From Nymphaea colorata (taxonomy: Eukaryota; Streptophyta; Magnoliopsida; Nymphaeales; Nymphaeaceae), in NCBI RefSeq assembly GCF_008831285.2, contig NC_045138.2, positions 4,989,205-5,053,204 on the forward strand: DNA of 64,000 bases, in the 5' to 3' direction. Positions 13,613 to 24,200 of the stretch are shown here, one piece after another. The notes under the pieces were generated by a model. The model was not told the origin of the DNA. It made no database searches and saw only the letters and a program-made list of their open reading frames with translations. A program made the translations under genes and the position numbers. Positions within the stretch are counted from its first letter, which is position 1; every line of letters starts with the position of its first letter.

Positions 13613-13969
13613 TGATAAGATCTACGGTTGCGGTTACACATGAAAGGATACGGTCAGTTGCAAAGGAAAGGATATACTGGACATTGTTTTCAAAAATCAA
13701 GAGTCATCCAAAACTGACCAATCTTCTTTAGATAAGAAAAAAATCATTTTCCCTATCAACTCTTGTAATCGAGCCCAAATCTGTCGTGTGAATCTAGATC
13801 CTAAAATCAAGGATCTCAAATGTATAAAGTGACTATAAATATATGTACTCTCTAGTGGCAATACAAAATATAGAAGAGAGAGTCTTCTATGTGGACGTTG
13901 GCTGATTTTAGCCGAACCACGTTACATTTGTGTGTTTCTCTTAAGTTGGTGTGTGCTCTTTTTTTAACT
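13613..13969 (+). repeat. 3' LTR of copia element 1
   Basis: It begins right after the purine tract GAAGGGGGA and starts TGATAAGATCTACGG. It carries a 9-base insertion relative to the 5' copy near its middle. Confidence 0.75.
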
Positions 13970-14250
13970 TAAACCAGGGCTTGGACTCAGCTTGACATTT
14001 AAAACTCAAGGCCGATTCGGGCCCAAGCTTGATTAAATTAAAAAAAATATATTAATATAAATATTGTATAAATATAATTAACTGTAATAAAATATTATAA
14101 TTATATAGATATATATTAATAAAATATGTATTAAACAAATCTTATTGAGCAAAATCTGGGCAGCCTGATAAGTTATCCGGCCTTTCCTTTTTTTCGGGCT
14201 CAAGTTTGGGCACGAATCGGGTCGGGTACCCAACCAGACGTCCAACTTTA

Positions 14251-15071
14251 ACAAACAAACATGAAACTTTGGTGCTGGGAGTTTCAGGGCCATTATATAA
14301 TTTTTAGTATTGCATTATAGCTTCACTTGTTCAAGTAGAACTATAATGTTGGAAGAAAATGTTTAACTTTTCAACCTCCCGAACTAAAAGTTCCATGAAA
14401 TCAAACAAAAAGAAGTAAATGATAAGTAGGATAAAAATTCCACCAAAAGAGGACTTAGTACTAAGTACCCAACAATTTTAATCCTCGGTTTTTAGTTCCT
14501 GGTACTCAAATGTTACTCAAGGATTGGGTGGACTTAATTGGTCAAGAGTCTGGCAGGTGGCCCATCGTTGGTCTAAATCTTAGAAACCTTACTATTTGGA
14601 AGACTAAGAGAAAGCAAATGACAAAGTCTTAAAAAAAAACAAAAAAAGAAAAACAAACGAGGAACTTAAGTATGTTAACCCATGAATGTTAGTGCCAATT
14701 TTTTGCAATGCCATCAATAGTAGTCACATCAAATCGATAGATCCAAATTCGAAAGTAATTAAACACCTCCTAAATGTAAGTTATCCGTAACTTAACTTGA
14801 ATTAATAAGACAATAAGTAAACTTTTAGCGTAAATAAATTTCACGTTTTTTAGTTTGCATTGTGAACTTTGTTCATTAGTCATCAAAAAATTAAACGTGT
14901 TTTTAATAATATTAAGAAATTAGATGTGTTATTGATCATCTCCTAATCTTCGGTGACGTTTGATTTTTTTGAAAAAGACAATTAGGTGCATCTCATACGG
15001 TAAAAACCATATCTTGAAAGCCGCTCTTGTGCTTCATTCTCAAAGCTCCCGCCACGCCATCCATCTCCAAG
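14251..15071. other. Intergenic region and putative promoter of the acyl-CoA-binding-like gene
   Basis: This is AT-rich sequence without coding potential. The last few hundred bases before 15072 presumably hold the promoter of the next gene, but I see no decisive TATA element. Confidence 0.4.
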
Positions 15072-15249
15072 ATGGACGGCAAGGTCCATGGTTGGCCAAG
15101 CCAAACAGCAGGAACAGATAGGAGAAGCCTAGCCGCCCAAGACCTGGCCTCAATCATTTATCCAAAAGAGAATTTTCGATCTTCTTTCACTTCCTTTAAT
15201 TGCAGGAGAAGGAGAGAAGAACAAAGGCGCCCAATTGATTACCACCAAC

Positions 15250-15693
15250 ATGGTAGAGAAGAACCGAGAGAGAAGAGACATACCCATAAAGGGGAAGCCT
15301 CCAATCAAGGATCAGGAATGGAGGAAAGCCATGTTCTTCTTGAGCAAAGGCCCGTCCTCCACACTGCAGTTCTTGGACGACAACACCAAGGCCATGCTCT
15401 TTGCCTACAAGTCACAGGCCATAGATGGCCCCTGCACGCCCCTGCATCTCTCCATGTGCCCATCTGACCATAGCTTCATGGCGATGCAGCAGGCGTGGCT
15501 GGCACTTGGGGACATGCCCAAGGAGCAAGCCAGGGAAGAGTTCATCAATCTCCTGACCTCTCTGTTGCCGGATTGGAGAGATTGGTCTGATAAGAATGCA
15601 GATTTGGCGTGCTTCGATGGAGACGGTGGGGAGGTGGGGAGGATCATGAAGAGGTTTCACAGCAAAGGGGTGCACTTTATGGCTAAGATGTAG
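15250..15693 (+). CDS. Small acyl-CoA-binding-domain-like protein
   Basis: The reading frame encodes 147 residues from the ATG at 15250. Residues about 20-105 resemble the four-helix acyl-CoA-binding (ACB) fold. The best matches are YKSQAIDGPC, where the family has YKQAT-GPC, and AWLALGDMPKEQAREEFINLL followed by LLPDW, where the family has AW-LGDMSKEEAM-EYI-LL---DPDW. ACB proteins bind long-chain acyl-CoA in the cytosol or at membranes. The ligand-contacting Tyr/Lys pattern is altered, so binding is uncertain. The frame is open back to a splice acceptor at 15205. A two-exon model (15072-15090 joined to 15206-15693) starts MDGKVHGEGEKNKG and gives 168 residues, but its donor is weak. No transmembrane segment is visible. 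Confidence 0.6.
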   Translation: MVEKNRERRDIPIKGKPPIKDQEWRKAMFFLSKGPSSTLQFLDDNTKAMLFAYKSQAIDGPCTPLHLSMCPSDHSFMAMQQAWLALGDMPKEQAREEFINLLTSLLPDWRDWSDKNADLACFDGDGGEVGRIMKRFHSKGVHFMAKM

Positions 15694-17206
15694 AGTTTGG
15701 TCGTTGAATTTTTAGGGTTTGGGGGAGTTGGTACTCGTTAATACAGAGTCTGCAGTGTATATGCGTTCTGTTCTAGTTTCATGGCCGACGATATGGTGTT
15801 ATTTGGTAGTATTGTACACAATGGAATGAAGTGATAATTTATTGGTAAACATGTTGGTAGTATTTTACTGAACCTTGGATTTTATGAATGCATCAAGCTC
15901 TGAATCGCTCTATATTCAATTGAGGTTTTTGTTGATTCTGCGTTCGTTCTGGATGTGTTTAACTAAATTAATAGTGCGATCGATCAGATGGAAGAGGGGC
16001 TTTCTGAAGAACCTTAATGTATTGGTCTTGATTGGATTTTGAACTTCGATTTCGACAGTTTTATGCGTTGCATAATTGATTGCTTATTGTTGTTCAGTTG
16101 AATACCTTTTGTTGTGAATGGGAAAGGTGGATGGTCGGAGGCAAACTTTGAACTGTCAATATAATTTGATCTTGTGGAGGGCTTCTCATTATTCATGTGC
16201 CTTATTGTTAGTATCATTAACTTTGCATGCGTTTTCTGGCTTCTTTTTGCACCAGTTTCATATTAAATTTATGTGCATATCTTTAGGCAGATTCTGACCG
16301 CAAAGTATCAATGCTTTTAGCTACTAGCAAGAATCATACGACACATGATGTATGGTGGATGATATTGAGGAAGTACTGAGAGAATGAAGAGATGTTTCTG
16401 TTGGAGATTGCACTAAGTCTTAACAGGATGATGGTATGATTTTTCTGTTTGCCAAAAATTTCACTCGGCAATTGCTGCGACTTTCCTGCAGAAGATTTTA
16501 AAGATTGAAGAGGCGTTCCTACATTTTTAGTTGTCTAATTTCTTAACTAAGGATAGAACTTATACCAAATGGATGTGGTGGCAGAAACAGAGATTTGATT
16601 ATATGGAGTTAGTAAATGCTTGAGTCAAAATGGGGAATCCTTGTTACATAACATTTTGATTGGAACAGAGTGAATGCCTGGCAATCTGTTTCTGTATCTC
16701 AGAACAGCTAATCTCTGTTCTGCTTAGATTAATCAATCAGCCTTTTTATTCCAATCTTGGCATTCGGCATCAGGAAGGAAAACAAGATGTTAGTTGCAAA
16801 ATCAACCTTAAATATTGAAATTTATTCTAGTGTTGATGAGTAGGTAGATAAAATATTTCATTGTACCGCTACCAAGAGGGTCGAACCCTCTACCCTTCCA
16901 CCATCTTTGGTGTGTTTTGTGGTAACACCTTTACTATACTTCAACTTTCATATCTGCACCCCATCTTTTTATAGCAAAGGAAGTTGATGTCCTAAACATT
17001 CTAAATGAAAATTGATTGTCCATTTTATTGTGTTATTCCTTTCCTAGGCTGTCATCCTATCCAAAAGAAATGAAGTTTTCATAAATGACTAAAGAGTATG
17101 GAGTGAAAATAAATTATGGAGAAACTACCCCGAAACCGAAGGCTGTGGCAAGGTAGTTCATCTCCTACAAGGGCTCGTGTTCGAATCATTGAGTGACCAC
17201 TGTCAT
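15694..17206. other. Downstream and intergenic region without clear gene
   Basis: The first 200 bases are probably the 3' untranslated region of the preceding gene. The rest shows no domain-bearing frame. Around 17138-17195 there is tRNA-like wording (GTGGCAAGGTAGTTC followed by GTGTTCGAATC), compatible with the A and B boxes of a SINE, but I cannot define its ends. Confidence 0.4.
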
Positions 17207-17672
17207 TAGGGATGAACACAAGCCGAGTCGAGCTTGAATTCAGTTAGCTCGAACTTGGCTCGACTAATGAAATCTTGAGCTCGAGCTTGGCCGCAGTTCA
17301 AGCTTGACTCAACAGACAAACTCGTTTGAATATATGGACTATTACTTTGCCATAAATCGAGGTTGACTTGATTAAAGCTGGACAAACTTGAATGAGTTTT
17401 TGTAAAAACTTATATAATTACTTAACATCAATATACCGGTTTTAAAATTTAAAAAATGAGTCAAATATTTTAAAAATCGCTACACATCATTTTTTAGCCA
17501 AGTCGTGTTTTAACAATTGAGTTTAGTAAACTCAAACTCAACTCGATTATTTGAACAAGTCAACTCATAAACTCGAGCTCGACTCGTTAAGCAAATGATT
17601 CGATTCAAACCCTTTCACCAACCGAGCTTTAACGAGTCGAGCTTGAGTAGCTTGTCTGATTGTTCAGACCTA
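17207..17672. mobile_element. hAT-like MITE with 8-bp target duplication (TCGAGCTCGAG-rich family)
   Basis: The element starts TAGGGATGAACA and ends TGTTCAGACCTA (inverted ends) and is flanked by the perfect duplication ACTGTCAT at 17199-17206 and 17673-17680. Eight-base duplications are typical of hAT transposons. The inside is made of CTCGAGCTCGACTCG-type words without coding capacity. This copy defines the family seen in fragments at 7480-9120 and 61983-62955. Confidence 0.85.
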
Positions 17673-18090
17673 ACTGTCATGTCCTAGTGTGTTTTTTATG
17701 TGCGGGAAGCACCTTTTTTTTTGTTTCTCATAATTTTTACATTTCATAGTCTATTTTTAAAATTTTTATTGTTTATTCTTTCTGTCGACAAGCTGACATA
17801 TGTTGAAAAAATATTTTTACAAGAAAATGAGACCGGTTTTTCCAACTTTTTTTTATCTGATTCTCTCACCTTTTTCTTGTAATTGATGACTCTTTGAGTA
17901 TTAGGCTGATTCTACTTATATCTCGTTTGTGTACTTTTAGTTGTATTGTTTAAAATATTTTTTTAATAAAAAAACAAAGTAGATCGATGTGGGACGTATC
18001 GGCTAAGAAATGATACGCACTCGAACCTGTATCAAAACCCGCGCGAACCACCGACCACGGTCATTTTGGATGTTAAGAGATCCCAAGGCT
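17673..18090. other. Intergenic region upstream of the BRCT gene
   Basis: The sequence is AT-rich to about 17990 and becomes GC-richer from about 18010 as the promoter and leader of the next gene begin. No gene is seen. Confidence 0.5.
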
Positions 18091-18125
18091 TTTCCCGCCA
18101 ACGTTTACGACGGAGAAATTCCCGC
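18091..18125 (+). promoter_or_regulatory. Two E2F-type sites upstream of the BRCT gene
   Basis: TTTCCCGCC at 18091-18099 matches the canonical E2F/DP site, and TTCCCGC recurs at 18119-18125, about 150 and 120 bases before the ATG. E2F drives S-phase genes in plants and animals, which suits a replication-stress and repair protein. Whether the sites lie in the promoter or the 5' leader is unknown. Confidence 0.55.
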
Positions 18126-18243
18126 TCTTCCTCCTCCACTCCCCTTCTTCTTCTTCTCTCCTCATCTGCCAGATCCGACGACTTCAGGGCAGCTGCAGGA
18201 TCACACTCGGAGGCGGATCCCAACGGAAAGGAGGTCTTGCGGA

Positions 18244-21200
18244 ATGGCGTTCGAGGGGGCGAACGTCTTCCTGTCGAGGAGCCTCGTGGCCCCCGAAGTC
18301 TTCGATGCCGTCCACGACGCCCTACGGTCCAACGGCGCCCGCGTCGCCCTCTGCTGTGACCCCTCGCGCAACTCTCCCGACGATTACCACGTCGTCTCCT
18401 CATCCCTTCACGTAAGTCTCATTCTCTCTCTATCCACACCGACACCTAAACCCTAATTTTTCTTCTTATTTCCCCCCTTCCTCTGGGCCGTTTGTTTGAT
18501 GGTTCTCTCGCTATCTCTGGTTTTATTTCCGTTCAGGAGAAATTCGAGGTGCTCCGCAGGAATGGATGCACTCTGGTAGGTGAGTTCGCTTTTTCTGTTA
18601 CTGGAGTTCCCTTTTATTTTTGAACCTCATAGTTGTGATCACGTGGGGATCATCTGGATTTCTTGTTTGAAAAGCTTAAAGGTCTGTAATGACGTTGACC
18701 GCGGTTGAATTTCTCGGTCAGTATCACTAGTAGGGTTATTTTTTGTTAGATTAGAGCACTTAGCTGATTTGCACGTGCACGTGTGTTGCTCTCTTTGCTG
18801 CCTAAGTTGATAAACAAAATTCTAGAACGAGGAAATCTGATTTCCTCGTTTGTGTTGGAAAGTGGGAGAAGCTGGAAGATGGCATTCGACCGTAATGCTA
18901 CTCCAAATTAATCAGTTGGTCCGTTAAATCCCACTCTCCAAAATGCTGATTAGTTTTCCAGATTGGTTCACTCTTCATGTTTTATCTTGAATGTTTGAAT
19001 TGATCTTGCGATAGACGACGGCAGACAGTTCAAGTTAGAAAGTTTGAATTCTTGTAATATTTGTTGGCAGGTCCAGAATGTGTTCTGTCCTGCGCTAAGG
19101 AGCGTAGGTCCTTACCAAAACAGGGCTATACTTGTTGCTTTGCAATGGATGGGGCGAAGGTGCTTGCGTCTGGCTTTGATCAAGAGGAGAAGGTACTCGT
19201 ACTATTGTAAAATTTTATATTCTGGTAGCGTGAAAATTTTTGTAGTGTGTCTGTTGTTATCAGAAGCCTTGTCTCTGAACCACAAGTGGTCGTCTCTGTG
19301 AGCCCCAATTTCTGCATCTTTAGTCCATGTGGAGCTAAACTCTTTCATCACAATATCTAGTTACATGGTTACGAGCACATAAAGTACTTATGTGCACGAA
19401 AACAGGAACAGTATTGTTGTTCTATCAAGATCAGATGGACAGATCAATATGGACCACTTTGTAACTCTTGTTTTATGTTGTAAGTGTTACAGGATAAAAT
19501 CGACATGATGGTGACTGCAATGTCCGGTGTTTTGCTTGCAAAAGTTTCACTAGATATCAGCTTTGTCATTGTGAAGGATGTTTTGGCTGCAAAATATAAG
19601 GTGTGATGCAGTAATTTTTATACCGATACCATATGTTTTAGTTCTATTGCATCTATTGTGGAATTCTGGTTGTCTTCAACGGTTGTGACTTTGGAATTTC
19701 CTTTTCCCTGCTTATCTAGTTTTTTGTTTTTAATATGAAGTGTTGGTCATTTTCAGCCATTCTTAATCTTGAACTCTTCTTCCATGGGAAGTTACTTGTC
19801 CACCCTTGAGGCTGTAGTTTTGTTCTTTTGAATCTATACATGCTTGTATTGTATGTTTGGAACCTCCCCAGCAATATCATGACATGATGACTTTTGATTA
19901 ACTGGGTATTCTATCTTGTTTGATTTGATATTTATTTTTTCCATAATGTTACATTTGTCTTATTTGCTTGGGTCGCTACACAAATTATGGAAATTGTTAC
20001 AAACCTTCACTTTTGTCAAATTCTTTCATTTGCATAAATGTCTGTAGAGGCTTGAGATTTGAGAATGTTACTGATTTTTTTGTGAATCTAATGAATTTCT
20101 ATTGGATATCTATTTTTTCCTGAATTTTAAAACAAGACTTTGTCTTCTTACATTTGTCTTATTTGCTTGGGTCACTACAACAATTATGGAAATTGTTACA
20201 AACCTTCACTTTTGTCAAATTCTTTCATTTGCATAAATGTCTGTAGAGGCTTGAGATTTGAGAATGTTACTGATTTTTATGTGAATTTAATGAATTTCTA
20301 TTGGATATCTATTTTTTCCTGAATTTTATAACAAGACTTTGTCTTCTTTTCTAAGTTTTTGCACCATTGCTAAGAGGCACTTGTTTCCTATTTGGTGGGA
20401 TGCCAAGAGCTAGAGGTGTCCATGAAACAGGAAAAAGACGCACGGCCTTGAGACTAGGGCTGGGCAATAGGTCAGGTCGGGCTGGCTTGTTTGCTAATTT
20501 ATGAAGGCTTTGCCGACCCTAAGGGCCCGAGCGTATGACACATGGGTGGTTTTAAACAATTGTTTGCACCTGTGTCACATCCATGTCGATGCTGGTGCTT
20601 GCACTGATGCTTTTTCGACATAGCACATGCATGCAGTCAACTAAATCGGGCCAAAACTGACCATTTTAAATGCACATTTGAGTAAACTATTTCTAATACA
20701 AAAAGTTTATATGTGAATATAAATAATTAAGACTCCTAAACAATTAAATAACTATATTACAAATGATATATACACATTGGAAACGGCGGACTCCCAAAGC
20801 AGCGAACGATGCTGCCGAGTTTGGAGTTTGAAGCTATATCGGTCGCTCAAATCAGTTGACAACTTTGAAGCAGCTAACGATGACCCAAATCAGCCAACGT
20901 TTGCCAGAAAATATCGCCAGATGTCGGAAATAGTTGCCGGAGGTTGCCGTAGGAAATAGCCACGGGAGATGGCCATGTTCCTCCTCGACAAAATCTGGTA
21001 GAGCAAGAGCCCTCGAAGAGTGGACGGCTTGGTTTTGTCCTTTTTGATATGTTGCAGCAAACCAAAAAAACCCTAATTATCGGATGAAAATGGACTTGGT
21101 CAAGTTTTTGGATGGATATGAACTTGGGTACGTTGATTGTGCCCGGTACCTATTGACTCACACTGAGGCCTTGTTCGATGTTGTACTTGCACCTGTACCG

Positions 21201-24200
21201 ATGTCACAGCCGACCGGTGTGGCGCTTCACCAAATATGTGGTACTCGTGTTACATAGATTGTCTACTATATTAAAGTGGATTACGTAGTTTGGAATGAAA
21301 ACTCAATGTTTGTATCATAATATAGCTGTTACAGCCAGCTGTCTTAGAGAGAGAATCATCTTATTAACTAACCGCAATCTCACTAATAAAGAGATTGGGG
21401 CAACGGTAGAGACTTACAAATAACATCAACCAAAAGTAGAGAAATGTTTAAAGAGAACTTCTAACTATTAAATATTGCAAATGACCACCTAGAAACTTAA
21501 AGTCTTTTAATTTAACACTCCCCCTCAAGCTGGAACATACATATTAAATATGCTCAGCTTGTCACAACATCTAGAGAAATCACCAATAGGAAGTGCTTTG
21601 GTGAAGACATTTGTAGTTTGATCTTTAGATGATACATGAATGGTGGCTATGGTTTCTCCTTGAACAAGGTCCCGAATGTAATGACAGTCCACTTCAATAT
21701 GTTTAATTCTCTTATGAAATACTAGATTGTTTGCAATGTATGTGGTTGCCTTATTGTCACAATACATTCTCGTGGGAAGAAGAATTGACACACTTAGGCT
21801 AGATAACATGGATTTATCCCAAGTCATTTTAGCGGCAGTTTGAGCTATAGCCCTATACTCAGATTCTGCACTAGATGTTTACACCACACCTTGCTTTTGG
21901 CTTGTCCAGGATAGAAGGTTGCCTTCTACAAATACACAGACTCATGTGGTAGACTTCCTGTATTCAACTGAGCCAGCATAGACAACATCACTATAGACTT
22001 CCATTTCCAAGGTCTTGCCTTTTGTGAACACCATTAATGTTGCATTCCAATGAACTTTGCTAGGTCTTTCCATGAATTGACTCAGCTTCCCTATTGCAAA
22101 ACTAATGTCTTGTTTGGTAATAGTAACATAACGCAGCTTCCCAATAAGGGATCTATATGATCGAGAGTCTACTAAATTTTGATTGGTCATCATAAGATGT
22201 ATGCGTGGATTCATGGGTAGAGTGGCTGGTTAGCTCCTAGCATCCCGGTGTCCTGCAATAAATCAAGATCATACTTCTGTTGGGATAGACCTATACCTTC
22301 GTTGTTGTGAGCAACCTCTATTCCCAAGAAATATCGTAGTTGACCTAGATTTTTCATTACAAAGTGTTTTTGGAGAAACAACTTTGTATCAGAAATTTTT
22401 TGATCAGAGTCACCTATCCTATCAGGATAATATTATCAACATAAACTACTAAAATGGTCATACCCTTAGAATTCTTTTTGATAAACAAAGAATGATAGAG
22501 AGAGGGTCTCGCAAAGCCACACGTTGAGATCACCTCAGAGAACTTGTGGAATAACGCACGAGGACTTTGTTTGAGTCCATATATAGCCTTCTTCAGTTTG
22601 CACACTTTTCCACACTTTCCCTATCATTCAAACCCTGGTGACTATTGCATATAGACAATCTCATCGAGACCACCATACAAAAAGACATTTTTGACATCAC
22701 GCTGATACATGAGTCAGTCATGGTATACAACCATAGTTATGGTTCTCAGTTGGACAATAAGAGAAAAAATATCAAAGAAATCAACACCATAGGTTTGCGT
22801 GTAGCTCTTGGCAACCAACCTAGCTTTGTTTCTTTCCATAGAACGATGAATACCCACTTGGAGCCAACAATGTCACAATCAGGAGGAGGATTAACAAGTT
22901 CCAAGATGCCCCACTGAACCAAGACATCCATCTCATCTTGCATAGTTTGTCTCTACTGAGTATCTAATAAAGTCTATCGGTGACAAGTAGGAATTGCATG
23001 GACAGTCAAAGCTTGAATAAATTGTTGCATACTTTTACCAACATCGTTAGTAGAAGCAAAATGAGAAATGGGATGCAAAGTACATTGTCACTTGCCTTTG
23101 CAAATAACAATAGGTAAGTCTTGATAGGGATCAAATATATCTATAGTGGGCTTGGATGGACTATGTATACTCACCTCAGATGTACTTACCTCCTAAGAAG
23201 AAGTTGGAGAATGATCATGAGAGGGGTCTTGTCGATTGGAGACACCAGAAGAAGACTCACATGGGAATGACTCCAATGTATTGGGAGGGATAGGTAGTGG
23301 TTTGGATGCTCGTGACATCTCAATAGAGGTAGGAGAGAAACTATAATAAGGCTGAGAATCAAAGAATGTGACATCCACATTGATATGCTCTTTTTGAGTC
23401 ATGAGGTCAAAACATTTGTAACTTTTATGATTTGTAGTCAACAAAGATATACTTAATTGCTTGAGCGACCACACGTGTAGGCCCAAGGATGTGAACAAAA
23501 ATGTGCAACCAAATATCTTGGGAGCGATTGGAAACAAGGGTTGTTGTGGGTACACAATTTTAATGGAAACTTGGTTGTCGATGGAGGATAAGAGTAAACG
23601 GTTGGTCAAGTAACAGACAGTGAGGATGACATCTCCCAAAAAATATGCAGGTAAATGAGTATGAAGCATTAAGGAACGTGTCACATTTAAAAGTTGGCGA
23701 TGTTTTCGCTCAACTACTCCATTTTGCTGGGAGGTATGAGGACAAGTAAACTGAGGGAAATGCTATCCAGAGTAAAATTTCATTAAGGTAGATGCCTTGA
23801 ACTCAAGAGCGTTATCAATGCGAATGCTTTTAACAAGAATACCAAACTGAATCTTTATTTCAATAATAAGGTTCTTGAGAGTACATATGACTTCAGACTT
23901 TTCTTTCGAAAGGAAAACCCAAGTGGCTTGAGAATAATCATTAATGACAAGAAAATAACAAAATCTAGACCTACTAACAACTCTGCTAGGACCCCACACA
24001 TCAACATGAAGAAGATCAAATAGTGCACAACTGGACAAACTAAGACTTGAAGAATAACTGCCATCAGTGTGCTTGCCAAGTTGATAGGCTTTACATTGGA
24101 ATGACTCTGGTACTGATAGATGAGGAAGTAGGTGATAGATGGATGGCCTAGTCGGCTACGCCACTAAAGGGAGAAGGATAATGAAGACGAGGAGCTTGCA

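Larger units (their letters stand above)
10538..13969 (+). mobile_element. Ty1/copia retrotransposon 1, internally deleted and decayed
   Basis: Two similar LTRs (10538-10884 and 13613-13969) flank copia-type coding remnants. In order these are a gag start at 11472, a CCHC zinc knuckle near 12322-12375, an aspartic-protease remnant with Asp replaced by Lys before GAS near 12463, an integrase zinc region near 12900-13090, and an integrase core start near 13090-13380. After the integrase start the sequence jumps, by about 13550, to what looks like the end of the RNase H part and a purine tract (GAAGGGGGA, 13604-13612) beside the 3' LTR. Reverse transcriptase is therefore missing, and the element is 3.4 kb rather than the usual 5 kb. 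Many stops and frameshifts are present, so it cannot move by itself. The tRNA primer site is poorly preserved. Confidence 0.85.
10450..14250. mobile_element. GGGTACCC-type MITE split by copia element 1
   Basis: GC-rich words such as GGGCATCTGCCCAGCCC (about 10482-10500) lie left of the copia element, and GGGTCGGGTACCCAACCAG (about 14218-14238) lies right of it. Between each of these and the LTRs is similar 'CTCGGGCTxGGCCTGAC / CAGGGCTTGG' sequence. This looks like one older non-autonomous element of the type whose ends carry palindromic GGGTACCC words, interrupted by the retrotransposon at 10538-13969. The target duplication beside the LTRs is imperfect (GAAAC and TAAAC). Confidence 0.45.

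Noticed and set aside
15027-15467. 146-residue open frame overlapping the acyl-CoA-binding-like gene
   Set aside because: It is a different frame with a composition-driven sequence; the ACB-like pattern is in the other frame.
18032-18403. 123-residue minus-strand frame opposite MEI1 exon 1
   Set aside because: It is an Arg/Gly-rich shadow of the GC-rich first exon.
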